Assembly: GCA_949152435.1 (NCBI GenBank)
Contig: OX424576.1
Location: forward strand, 57,659,669-57,723,668
DNA from: Gastracanthus pulcherrimus
Taxonomy: Eukaryota; Arthropoda; Insecta; Hymenoptera; Pteromalidae
Direction: 5' to 3'
Length of the DNA stretch: 64,000 nt
Shown: positions 11,124 through 20,498 of the stretch, piece by piece
How the letters are laid out: each line of letters starts with the position of its first letter
Position numbering within the stretch: the stretch's first letter is position 1
Translations under genes and position numbers: made by a program
Notes under the pieces: model-generated
Seen by the model: only the letters and a program-made list of their open reading frames with translations
What the model was told of the DNA's origin: nothing
Database searches by the model: none

Positions 11124-11129
11124 ACTATA

Positions 11130-11204
11130 AGTAGATAGGCTATAGGCATACCGGCTCACACGGGTTCTGGATCACTCCCTACCCTCTCAAAGTGATCCAG
11201 AATC
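11130..11204 (+). repeat. Maverick left terminal inverted repeat
   Basis: It matches the complement of 31567-31641 with about four mismatches over 75 bp. It contains the word GTGATCCAGAA in both orientations, which recurs just inside both termini and may be the binding site of the integrase or terminal protein (inference). Confidence 0.93.
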
Positions 11205-11289
11205 CGAAATGAAGAGAGGTGGGAGAATTTCCCCCCTCTCTTACGTGATCCAGCATGCCTATAGCGTTTACTATTTTTACTTTTTTTTT

Positions 11290-12541
11290 CTATTTTTTTT
11301 TCTTTACAAATGGTTGGAGTTTCTTGAGATCCTCACTGATGGGATTGTACTGAACGATGCGATCGTGTAAGATCATGCAATAAGCTGAAGTATTAGCTGG
11401 AAAGTCTTTTTTAGCTTCAAATTCTAGACGTACATCGACAGGAGCGCTCTTTAGAGATTCGTTTTGTCGTGAACAGTCAATAACTATAAGTGGTTCAAAG
11501 TTGATAAACTCAGATTATGTCAGCAGTGGCTGTGGATCTCTTCCATAGTAGGTTTTTTGAAAGGTAGCATACTTATCATAGAGAACTGTAAACTGATTCT
11601 GAGATATGTTGAGGTTCAAATTGTTATATGGATAATATTGAGAATTCAAGAAAAGTCTCACATTACTAACCTTACAATGATCAAATCGACTGGCATTTGC
11701 ATTTCTAATTGCTTTTTTCTTCGTTTGCAGTCCAATAATCACAAAACGAGGTTTCTCCAATTGATTAGAAGTTTTCACAGTCCAGACATGTTTATTCGTG
11801 CTAGGAAGGAGGGGATATTCAAATAACTCCCATGAACGATAACACATAGAGATTGGATTATCTTTGCCAAAGAAATTCCACAGCTGGATTTTTTGTTTAT
11901 CAGATGCAATGACATATGACATTAACCACTCTATCTTCGATATTTTTACTCTATAGTCTTCATAAGTCGTTATATTATTTGCTACAGTACCTTCCTGGAT
12001 TATTGCATTCAAATCGTTTCTGGATTTTGTGAGAATGAGTTCATGCTTCATATTAACTACAATTTTTTTATAGTCGTCCGCAAAGCCCAAGATCATACTC
12101 AGAGAGATGCAAACGTCACGGTTACCGTTTTCGTCTACTAAAGTTTTGGTTACATCATTAACGCCAAGCCAGCCTGCATTTTCTAACATGAGAGTCTGAT
12201 TCGGATTGAATGAAGTCCAACCTTTCATGAGACTGCTCATACCAACATTTTTACTTTTATCTATCTCCACAGCATTAATTTCGTAACGAATTTTGTCAAA
12301 CGCCATTGTTAACGAATTTAGTTTTCTCTAGTGCTGTTACATCTGTTTTTTGTAATTTTCCACATACATGTATAGAACTACGTGATGGTAAGAGACATAA
12401 ATCTTGATGTTGAATAGAAATACGAATTTCATCACTATTATCAAAGCTTAATGTTGAGTATGGCTGATGTGCATGAACATCATAATGAACAATAGACTCA
12501 TCGAATACGACACCTGATTGAATGCTTAGAATTTCGTCCAT
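11290..12541 (-). pseudogene. Maverick major capsid protein (double jelly-roll), frameshifted
   Basis: There are three collinear pieces in different frames. The N-terminal piece, from ATG at 12541, begins MDEILSIQSG. A middle piece of about 260 codons (11515-12306) contains DKIRYEINAVEID and, late, YYGRDPQPLL. A C-terminal piece (about 11505 to the TAG at 11290-11292) reads ...FINFEPLIVIDCSRQ... to ...YNPISEDLKK. Together they give about 415 residues, somewhat short of the family's usual size, and they match the Polinton major capsid protein that builds a pseudo-T icosahedral shell in adenovirus-like fashion. Two frameshifts (about 12300 and 11515) break it. It is the terminal gene next to the left TIR and reads towards it. 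Confidence 0.85.
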
Positions 12542-12549
12542 TTTTCTGG

Positions 12550-12717
12550 AAGTAGCAGAGAATTATGCACGTAAATTTTTTCCACGAACTTTTAGACCTT
12601 GGCTTTTCAGGAACTGAATACTCTCCCGTGTTAACGGTTTGAGTTTCTTTGGTGGACTGATGACTGATTGCCATGATGGTTGGCTTATATGCACACTAGG
12701 ATAGAAAACGATGCCCA
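12550..12717. other. Short gap between capsid genes
   Basis: The minus strand here carries a short conserved-looking peptide (around SVSPPKKLKPLTRESIQFL, read from about 12668 to 12590). It could be a remnant of a small basic Maverick protein. It is too short and too uncertain to call. Confidence 0.3.
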
Positions 12718-13403
12718 TTATACCGATTTGATGTGAAATCTAATAGTCATTTCCTCTCCTCGGAAATTCACCAAGTTTTCATCCTGATCTTCGATTCGAA
12801 TTTGAAGATGATCTATGCACTTGACACTGAGTGGTAGATATATGCCATGAGACGGAACTTCTAAGATTTTATATCCTGGGGGAATTCTGGGGAAGAACTC
12901 ATGGATTATGTTTTTTGTTGTTGTTAATGTAAGCACCTGCAGTAATATTGCACTCTACTCTGAGTGCGTTGATTCTCAATATTTTTACAGGTAAATCAGA
13001 ACTGTGATGAGTTTTTTCTTTGAGAATACGAAGAGTGAAGCCAAGGAGACGGCCTATTGAATCGTGAGGTGTGAGATCTAACGGATGACTGCAATTAATT
13101 TCACTTCTGAGAGTATTGTTGTTAGCTATCAAGGAAAATTCAATTCCTTTTGATTTTAAAGTTTCTTGTAAAAATTGATTACTGGCATCAATCTCGTAAC
13201 TTCCAATACGAATAGTGATGATATCTCCGTTCAGATGAAGTTTGTTATTAGAATGGTCAACATTGGGTAATCGAGTTGAATGTTAAAAGTTCAACTAAAC
13301 CAAATACAAAATTCTTATGCTGAGGTAATTCAATTGAAGAAAAATATTGCGGTTCTAAAACAGAAGATTCTCCTGAAAGACTCAAAGTGAAACTATCTTC
13401 CAT
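12718..13403 (-). pseudogene. Maverick minor capsid (penton) protein, frameshifted
   Basis: The start is ATG at 13403 (MEDSFTLSLSG). The frame is lost near 13277 (TTAAAAG, after GLVELLTFN), continues as 12899-13132 (IANNNTLRSEINCSHPLDL; then SSDLPVKILRINALRVECNI), and is lost again near 12925 before the last piece (HEFFPRIPPGYKILEVPSH to RIEDQDENLVNFRGEE). This order is that of the Polinton penton or minor capsid protein, a single jelly-roll that forms the five-fold vertices. Full length would be about 228 residues, shorter than most relatives. It lies just upstream of the major capsid gene on the same strand. Confidence 0.82.
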
Positions 13404-13450
13404 GACTGATTGAAAGAGAATGATCCCTTACATCTACAAAATCTCCTCTT

Positions 13451-14209
13451 TTATAGCCTTTCGGTTAAGAATTGAAGGCAAAGATGGTCACAAGTGAATG
13501 AGTCCAAATTCTGATATCTCTCATAGTTGTATTTTACTTCTTTCACGTTAAAATATAACATGAGATCAATGGGAGGTTTAAGATCGCCAAAACTGTCAAA
13601 ATAAATTACTTCGGAACCACGTTTTCTATAACACACCCAGTGAGTGCCTCTATTTTGAAAATCATCCAAGTTAACAATAGCAGATTCATTACTCCATGGA
13701 CCATCGGAAGGCAGATTATTTCTCATGAAAACACCACGGAAATATGGGATTTGCAACATATGAGCATATTTTATAAGATCATAGTCAGTCAGTGGACGAT
13801 TAGGCAAAGTTAAATCGAAGTTCTTTTTTTTAGTAACTTGACCATGACCAACATGAGGTTTCATAAAAAATCCCATTCCAGTTTTACACGGTTTAAGATG
13901 GAGACCTTTGCCTAAAGAAATAGTTTCTATAGCCTTATTATGTCTCTTACTTTCTTCATGATTTTTCTGCGCAGCTTTAGCATCATTTACTGCTTTAGCT
14001 ATTCCAGCAGCTCCTCCTGCTAGAGCACCGGTTGCACTTAATCCTGCGAATAGTGGGATGAGAAAAGGAAGAACTCCACCAATTTTTGATGGAATAGGAA
14101 GAACACGTGGAATGATGACTTTCCTCTTACCGCCAACGTTTTTGACAGCTTGACGTGCACCTTTCAAGGCGGATTCAATAACCTTGCGGGAACATTTAAT
14201 TGGTGACAT
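13451..14209 (-). CDS. Maverick cysteine protease (adenain-like) with hydrophobic N-terminal domain
   Basis: This is an uninterrupted frame of 252 codons. Residues 1-40 are basic. Residues about 42-75 are a Gly/Ala-rich hydrophobic stretch (GGVLPFLIPLFAGLSATGAL) like the membrane-active or DNA-associated heads of adenovirus minor core proteins. From about residue 130 comes the maturation protease: THWVCYRK supplies the catalytic His, YFDSFG follows, and FTCDHLCLQFL supplies the nucleophile Cys. The Gly that usually follows that Cys is Asp here, so activity is doubtful. The enzyme would process capsid precursors in the assembling particle. The ATG at 14209 directly abuts the stop of the phospholipase-like gene (TAAATG). 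Confidence 0.85.
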   Translation of the reverse strand: MSPIKCSRKVIESALKGARQAVKNVGGKRKVIIPRVLPIPSKIGGVLPFLIPLFAGLSATGALAGGAAGIAKAVNDAKAAQKNHEESKRHNKAIETISLGKGLHLKPCKTGMGFFMKPHVGHGQVTKKKNFDLTLPNRPLTDYDLIKYAHMLQIPYFRGVFMRNNLPSDGPWSNESAIVNLDDFQNRGTHWVCYRKRGSEVIYFDSFGDLKPPIDLMLYFNVKEVKYNYERYQNLDSFTCDHLCLQFLTERL

Positions 14210-14599
14210 TTATTTTTTTGCAGCCGTCACTAACTTACTAAATTTTAGACCCATTCCAGTTATTCCTTTTAATTTCATAGCATTTGTAACAGCATAAGCT
14301 TATGCCTTTTCACCAAGACTGGCATCATTGGCTTTAACACGCTGCAATGTTTTATCGGCAAGCTTCATGTCAGCAGTTTTACGATCAGCATTTTTATCAG
14401 AGTACGCTATGTCATGTTCTTTGCATGCCTGATCAAGCGGATTAATTCCTGGATCACCTCTTTTTATTCGTTTCTTCAGTTAAGTGCCGGGACCACAGTA
14501 TTGATATCCACGAAGATGCATTTCAATCGGCAAGATATTGATCGCTTTATCAAGCAATCCATAACCTTTTGCCTTTTTCTGAGATTTGTGTACGATCAT
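14210..14599 (-). pseudogene. Maverick phospholipase A2-like protein (parvovirus VP1-type), two stops
   Basis: The frame has 130 codons, from ATG at 14599 to TAA at 14210-14212, interrupted by TAA just after the calcium-loop motif YQYCGPGT and by a second TAA late in the frame. The motif pair YCGPGT (calcium binding) plus LDQACKEHDIAY (catalytic His-Asp) is diagnostic of the phospholipase A2 fold in parvoviral VP1 unique regions, where it lets the capsid breach the endosome. Here it sits directly upstream of the protease gene, as a likely virion protein. The premature stops mean this copy makes no enzyme. Missing the gene is easy because no long open frame remains. Confidence 0.78.
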
Positions 14600-14696
14600 T
14601 TCTCTTCGAGTGCTGATTTACAACTGATAATCAAAGTATAAAACAAGCGTATATATATCTAGAGCTCAATGTCAATCTCGACTTCTTCTCGTGAAC
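14600..14696. promoter_or_regulatory. Divergent promoter between virion gene blocks
   Basis: A 97-bp spacer lies between the minus-strand capsid/protease/phospholipase block and the plus-strand ATPase block. It contains TATAAAAC (about 14636) and GTATATATAT (about 14649). A shared bidirectional promoter is the simplest reading. This is inference. Confidence 0.4.
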
Positions 14697-15388
14697 ATGG
14701 ATTTTACTTAGCAGAAAGTTAAACTCCCCATCGCGAACTTCGATTTTGGAAAAGAGAAGAGAAAGAAGCGACATGGAGAATTACTACCAGATAGTATACG
14801 AGCAGTATTCTGCGGTCCATCTAACTGTGGAAAAACAAATAGTTTATTAGCTCTAATTACGCATCCCAACGGCCTTAGATTTGAAAATGTGTATGTATAT
14901 TCTAAATTCTTGAATCAACCCAAGTATCAATTTCTCAAAAAAGTTTTGGAATTCAAGGTATATCATATCTACCGTTTAGTGAGCATGAATCTGTAACATC
15001 TACAGATGAAGCCCTACCAAATTAAATTATGATTTTTGACGACGTGGCTTGTGAGAAGCAGGATAACATCAGAGCATTTTTCTGTATGGGAAGACATAAA
15101 AGTGTAGACAGCTTCTATCTATGTCAGTCGTATACTCATATACCGAAACATCTCATCAGGGACAATATTAATATGTTAGTAATTTATCGTCAAGACGATG
15201 TTAATCTTACACATATCTATGATGATCATGTAAATACTGATTTAACTTTCAATGAATTTCGAAATCTTTGTTCTGAATGTTGGAAGAATGATAAGTATGA
15301 ATTCGTTGTTATTGCCAAAGATAGAGCGATGAATGATGGTAGATACAGAAAAGGATTTGACTATTTTGCAATAAAAAAGGAATTATGA
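14697..15388 (+). pseudogene. Maverick packaging ATPase (FtsK/HerA type), broken
   Basis: Translation from ATG at 14697 meets TAG at codon 5, then reads on through FDFGKEK and the Walker A loop GPSNCGKTN (about 14820-14845). A frameshift near 14960 and a stop just before the Walker B strand IMIFDDV (about 15029) divide it. The remaining 119-codon frame ends at 15388 and carries GRHKSVDSFYLCQSYTHIP and the C-terminal FRNLCSECW. This is the A32-like genome-packaging ATPase, which pumps DNA into the capsid. It is about 225 residues overall, close to the family norm. Confidence 0.85.
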
Positions 15389-15403
15389 AACTTAAATTTT
15401 CAG

Positions 15404-16377
15404 TTGAATTGTAGACAGCATCTCATCAACATAACTGCCTTCAAGAAAGAAAAAAAGATTCTCAGCGAGCTCGTGCAAGCACGTGAGGATGTTATACAAA
15501 AGTGCTCTTTATTGAAACAGGAGAGAGATGATTTTGATAAAGTTATTGGTGATACATTGAAACCAGTCATTTTACCTCTCGAGAAACTTGTTGACTCAAA
15601 AACCAAAAGCTTTAAGCAACCTTCTAATGACATTTTGGATTCTGGCAGCATCCAAAAATCTAATAAATCAAGAAAACGATTGAGATTTGATCAATTAAGT
15701 CATACAGGAAACGATCTAAATCAGTCGATATCTACAAATGAAGATGACGATGATGATGATTTTCCTTCGGCGTATGACACAAGAGTCAATTCAACATTCA
15801 GATCTACGCATGAAGAAACTGATTTTTTATCATTGCTAAATGAAAGCCGCAGCAAAATCGACAACATATGTGGAGTGCGGAACGTCAATGGAGTGTATAT
15901 GATTGGCGATTCAGAAATTCAATTTGATGATAAAATGGTAAAATTGAAAGATGTAAGTTATCCTAAAAGTGGGGGTCTAATGAAATTACTCTTCAAGAAA
16001 CAACCAGATGATAATCTTATAAGTTCAACAGATCGAAAAAATTATCGCAGCATCCTGGAAGCATCAAATGCTCATCGCAAAAGATACAGCAACGATGAGA
16101 GTATACGCACTTCGAAGAGTAGAAAATATATGATTATCATACGACCCATGTTCCGCAGCGAACGTAAAAATAAGTCCACCACGGAAGAGGCCGCATACCT
16201 AAATATAAAATAGCAAAGAAAAATTCTTCTATAGATCTAATCTACTGGGATGATCCAAATGAGCTTATCGCGCGACTGCGATTATTAGTTGCGGAACGAT
16301 CTGCTGGAAATAACAATCACGACAATGAAATACAATCGATCATTGAGGAACTACGTGAAGCAGGACATACATATTGA
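15404..16377 (+). pseudogene. Conserved Maverick accessory protein, frameshifted near its end
   Basis: A 269-codon frame (15404-16213) has a coiled-coil-like N terminus (residues 10-60), an Asp-rich linker (DDDDDD at about residue 113) and a conserved block GGLMKLLFKKQPDD followed by EASNAHRKRYS. A frameshift near 16180 moves the C terminus into another frame: RIPKYKIAKKNSSIDLIYWD... to EELREAGHTY, TGA at 16375-16377. I recognise the arrangement as a protein present in many insect Mavericks. Its function is unknown to me; a structural role is a guess from its place between ATPase and fibre-like genes. The first TTG/ATG may not be the true start. Confidence 0.7.
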
Positions 16378-16409
16378 AATGCATCTTTTCTTATAAGATC
16401 AGTAGCATC

Positions 16410-16754
16410 ATGAGTTTTGACATGTTCGGAAGAAAACTTGAGGGCACGCAAGAAGTGAGTCGTGGTCCACCAGGCATTGGTTATAATCTTACATTAGATG
16501 GTAATTTTGATTTACAAAATAAAAGGTTATATAACCTTGCTTATCCAAGTCAGCCTAATGATGCAGTCACATTAGAAGTGCTTTTGAAAACTATAAGGAA
16601 AGAAGTTAGAAATCTAACTAACATAATGGCTGTAATGAAAGTTGACTTAGATAATCCCATAAACACTGAATTTAATAAAATCAATAATGTTCTTTCCCAT
16701 CTTAAAATTCGATTAGATAATCTTGAGTCAAAATTGAAAGAATGCTTTGAATAA
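16410..16754 (+). CDS. Small Maverick protein with Gly-Pro turn and C-terminal coiled coil
   Basis: The frame has 114 codons from ATG at 16410 (MSFDMFGRKLEG). A turn RGPPGIGYNLTLDGNFDLQNKRL resembles the base of collagen-like or tail-fibre proteins. The DAVTLEVL segment (about residue 60) and a heptad-rich tail (residues 75-114, ending LKIRLDNLESKLKECFE) suggest a trimeric coiled coil. Similar small proteins lie at this place in other Mavericks. A fibre or vertex role is an inference. The open frame extends upstream to 16374, but with a non-ATG start that overlaps the previous gene's stop. Confidence 0.65.
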   Translation: MSFDMFGRKLEGTQEVSRGPPGIGYNLTLDGNFDLQNKRLYNLAYPSQPNDAVTLEVLLKTIRKEVRNLTNIMAVMKVDLDNPINTEFNKINNVLSHLKIRLDNLESKLKECFE

Positions 16755-16820
16755 AATTCTGACTCAATAAAAGTTTCATAATCATGAATTTTTCTTAAAC
16801 CTTAAACATATTATCGAAAA

Positions 16821-17639
16821 ATGGAGCGACAAAAAATAGCTGAAAAGTTGCTCAAACCAGTACGCCGCATCTACAAGCGAAGAAAATATGATATACGTGG
16901 AATAGATGAGACTTGGCAAGCTGATCTTGTAAAAATGATTCCATACGCCAACAAAAACAAAGGTTTTCGCTACTTACTTACTGTCTTAGATACATTTTCA
17001 AAGTATGCATGGGCCATCCCAATCAAGTCAAAGAGTAATAATCATGTTACTCTAGCTATGGAGTCAATACTGAAACAAGAACGCGTATACAAGATAAACT
17101 TATATTCTTCACATAGTAGTCTTCATGCGAGCATATGTGAGCGTTTTAATAGAACATTAAAAAATACCATGTGGTTAGAGTTCAGCAAACAAGGGATTTA
17201 TAAATGGTTGGATATCCTGCCTGAGTTGGTCGAAGCTTACAATTGAAGAAAACTTTACGAGACAAATGAGAGAGAGATCTAGAGACGTTTTCCAAATGAA
17301 AAGTTACCAGTGAAAAAACCGAAATTGAAACTAGGAGATGAAGTGCGAAGAAGTAAGATAAAACAAGTTTTTGAAAAAGGTTATACACCAAACTGGTCTA
17401 CTGAAATATTCACAATAACGCGAGTCGTAAAAACTAATCCAGTAACTTGCCACGTCAAAGATTATTATGATAAATCAGTCTCTGGCGGTTTTTATGAAGC
17501 GGAAATTCATAAAACTATGTATTCCGAAATGTATCTAGTAGAAACAGTTTTGCGGAAAAGTGGTAAACGCGTATATGTTAAATGGTTAGGGTTCAATAGC
17601 GAGCATAACAGTTGAATAGATAAAAATGAGATTCTTTGA
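16821..17639 (+). pseudogene. Maverick retrovirus-type integrase with chromodomain, deleted and interrupted
   Basis: The N-terminal part (ATG at 16821) contains the first catalytic Asp in TWQADLVKM and the rve-fold strand GFRYLLTVLDTFSKYAWA. After LKQERV the reading jumps to YKINLYSSHSSLHASICERFNRTLK, which holds the catalytic Glu. The block with the second Asp is deleted near 17091. A TGA at 17244-17246 and a second gap precede the SH3-like C-terminal domain (17310-17615; KLGDEVRRSKIKQVFEKGYTP). The chromodomain core VYVKWLGFNSEHNS is followed by TGA where Trp is expected, and the frame ends at 17637-17639. The integrase would insert the element with its 6-bp duplication. This copy cannot work. 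Confidence 0.88.
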
Positions 17640-17843
17640 TTTATTGAAAAGTGAGAATTACAGGTCAGACGTAAATAAGAAAGCAATCGCATAATGTTCA
17701 TAAATTTATTTATGTATTATTATTATTATTATGTATAAGTTTTAATCTAAACAAATAAATAGTTTGAAAAAAGAAAGCTTTGTGTTACATTATTATCATC
17801 TGTTTTAAGTGCATGTATCAAACTTAAAAGAAGTTCCACCCTG
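17640..17843. terminator. AT-rich spacer between convergent genes, with AATAAA signals
   Basis: The integrase (plus) and the next gene (minus) converge here. AAATAAATAG at about 17751-17760 and (TTA)n at 17718-17732 are consistent with 3' processing signals. Nothing else is visible. Confidence 0.4.
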
Positions 17844-18106
17844 TTATAATATAAACAAACGGAGTTTATTTGCAGTGTCGGAGAGTTTGTAGAAAAACTC
17901 TTGATTTTTTAGGATGGCTGATGAAATCTTCTCTGGTAAGAAGATTTGAAAGCTTTCATCGAGTTCGGCTACGACCTTTGTACCGAATCTTGTCTTTACC
18001 TCATTAAATGCAGTCAGCATGTACTGGCGATCTTTTTCAAATCTGTTACTTGTTTCCTCGGCAAGAAGTCACGTTCAGCAATCTTATTGAGTGTAGATAG
18101 ATCCAT
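17844..18106 (-). pseudogene. Small Maverick protein of unknown function, frameshifted
   Basis: The frame starts with MDLSTLNKIAE at 18106 and shifts frame after LPRKQVTDLKK near 18040. It then reads RQYMLTAFNEVKTRFGTKVVAELDES and FQIFLPEKISSAIL to TAA at 17844-17846. The TRFGTKVVAEL...FLP pattern is one I associate with short beta-rich proteins in insect Mavericks that may bind single-stranded DNA. That function is uncertain. It follows the polymerase gene on the same strand. Confidence 0.5.
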
Positions 18107-18260
18107 TCTGAAAAAAATAAAAATAAGCATTTTGTTAAAAAAAAAAATATTTCGTCAGAGAAAAAATTTTTGGCTAGAATTAACAGTGAACTTACTTAGA
18201 AAGTTAGTTGAGTCTTAGTTTCTTTCCACAAGGTTGGTAGTTCTCGAACTTTTCGTTTAC

Positions 18261-18608
18261 TCAAATGTGCTCCTCGTCATGGTCCGCCTGTTGATATAGC
18301 CCATTTCCGTCCATGAACTCCTCTAACACGTCACATTCAATTATGATTTCTTCGCCCTCATTACTATAATGTGTCATCCCCACTCGCGTTGCACTTTTTT
18401 CATAGGTTACTTCATACCCCCTCTTCACTTCATCAGCAGCAACCATTTCCACTTTTCGTTTTTGTCCTGTAGCCTCCACCCCCACTCGGGTTGCTCTACT
18501 TTCATTGGTTACTTTATTCCCCATCTTCGTTTCCATTTCCACTTCTTTTTCTTGTTTTTCAACTTCCCCCTCTACTCGAAGTGCAGCTTGCGCCATCTGC
18601 TCCTCCAT
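18261..18608 (-). pseudogene. C-terminal extension of the Maverick polymerase, beyond the inserted transposon
   Basis: The 115-codon frame is highly charged (Glu/Lys/Arg-rich) and has an internal duplication: VTNESRATRVG near residue 34 and VTYEKSATRVG near residue 70. It starts 21 bases beyond the transposon boundary. With the transposon and one TA removed, the codons join in frame to the polymerase. So it is most likely the polymerase tail and not a separate gene. Such an extension is not part of the usual catalytic core, and the acidic end (residues 85-115) may be a protein-interaction tail. That role is a guess. Confidence 0.6.
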
Positions 18609-18900
18609 AATACTGTAATGTCCCCAAGGTACACTCTAAAGTCTAAAAAACGAAAATTGACGTTAGAAAGAATAAATGCATACATTCATTCTTTAGGAAA
18701 AAAATAAAGTAGAGAAATCATTCTTTATAAAAGCATAAAAGGTGTCCCAGTAATAGTAAAAGAATAAATGACGCGTTTTATTCTTTACGAAAAGAATAAA
18801 GTAGAGAAATCATTCTTTATAAAAGTATGAAAAGTGTCCGAATAATATTAAAAGAATAAATGATGCTTTTCATTCTTTACGAAAGAGTTAACAACACAAA

Positions 18901-18901
<1 letters not shown>

Positions 18902-18983
<82 letters not shown>
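18902..18983. repeat. (TA)n microsatellite in the left arm of the inserted transposon
   Basis: A pure run of about 82 bp. The right arm has a shorter run at 20466-20497, so the two arms have diverged by slippage. Confidence 0.96.
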
Positions 18984-18984
<1 letters not shown>

Positions 18985-19599
18985 TTTATAAAACTACAAA
19001 ATGCATCCCAGTATAATATTAGAAGAATAAATTGTGGTTTTTTTTATGAAAAGAGTAATGTATAGTACAGATTGTCGACGCATAGTATTTAATGTACTTA
19101 CAATAATTCAGAAGTAATTTTCATGCAAAAAAGCGTTTTTGAAGAACGCGATAAATTCTTTCAAATTTATAATTTCATGTAAACGAAATAAATATTTTGC
19201 TTTCTGACAGCGGAAGTTTTGCGATGGTAAACAAAAAGTTTTTAAGTAAAATACAGTATTTTAAAAAAATGTTTGTATGTGTATGTATGTGTATGTATGT
19301 GCGTGCGTGCTTGCGTACGTGTTTATATTTCTTAATACTTACGGTCAAATTTAATGTTTCACAACTTATTCTTTTTTGTTTTTGTTTTGTATAAAGAAAG
19401 GCAGTTCAATAATATTTCTTTATATTTTTCGATTCGTTTTCGATTTTTATTTTTACTTTTACTTTTTTTTGTATTTTTTCATATGTTTGATTCATATGCT
19501 TGAAATTTTTTGATCGTTTATTTTTGTGCATTATGCGGTAATTTTTAATCAATAAAAACTTATTTTTCTTATTTTCCTCAAAATCCTAATACGCAGATA

Positions 19600-20290
19600 A
19601 ATATACTAAATCTCAAAATACTATTACACATACAGGCTAAGTTTATATTATCCCATAACCTCAAAAGTTCATAACTGCCAAGCTTACATCAAAATACCAT
19701 AACCTATACATGAAAAAATATATATATATAGTCCATTATTTCAAAACTATATTAGACAGGCTAGACTGGCTTAAGTTAAAATATCCTAACGTACAAACTC
19801 AAATCAAAATACCCCAAAACCTCCAAATTATATTACACAAACAGTCCAGACTGAATTCTTAAAATCCTAACCTATAAATTGAAATCCAATTACCCCATAA
19901 CCCCCGAAAACTGTATTACCCAGACAGGCAAGGCTAAAAGTTAAAGGCTTCATAACCTCAAAACTGTATTACGCAGATAAGCTCAGCTTAAATCAAAATA
20001 ACATAACCTAGAAACTTGATTCTAAATACCCCATAACCTCTCAATTATATTTCACAGACATGATAATATTTAATCTAATTACCCCTAACCTCAAAATATA
20101 TAACAGACAAGCTAAGCATTATTGAAATATAGATATTCCATAACCTATAAATCATCAGTATTAGACAGGTAGGTCAGGCTCGAGTCGAAATATCCTAACC
20201 TATAAACTCAAATCTAAATACTCCATAAAATTAACATTTTATTCTATAGACCTGCCAGCCTGAATTAAATCCAATTACCCCAAAGTGCAC
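19600..20290. repeat. Degenerate tandem repeat, period about 55-60 bp
   Basis: About eleven diverged units share the phrases CCATAACCTCAAAA, TATATTACACAGACAGGC and AGGCTTAAATC. The region is strand-asymmetric (C over G) and non-coding. Confidence 0.7.
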
Positions 20291-20459
20291 ATTGTACCCT
20301 AGAGTGCACATTGTATATTACAGTATTGTACATCAATTGAATAATGTACATTATTTAATAAACATACCTTCGTCGACAATCTGCACTATACATTACTCTT
20401 TTCATAAACAAAACCACAATTTATTCTTCTAATATTATACTGGGATGCATTTTATTGTT

Positions 20460-20498
<39 letters not shown>

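Noticed and set aside
18369..18707. Plus-strand frame of 112 codons
   Set aside because: It is the antisense shadow of the charged polymerase tail, whose minus-strand frame joins the polymerase in phase.
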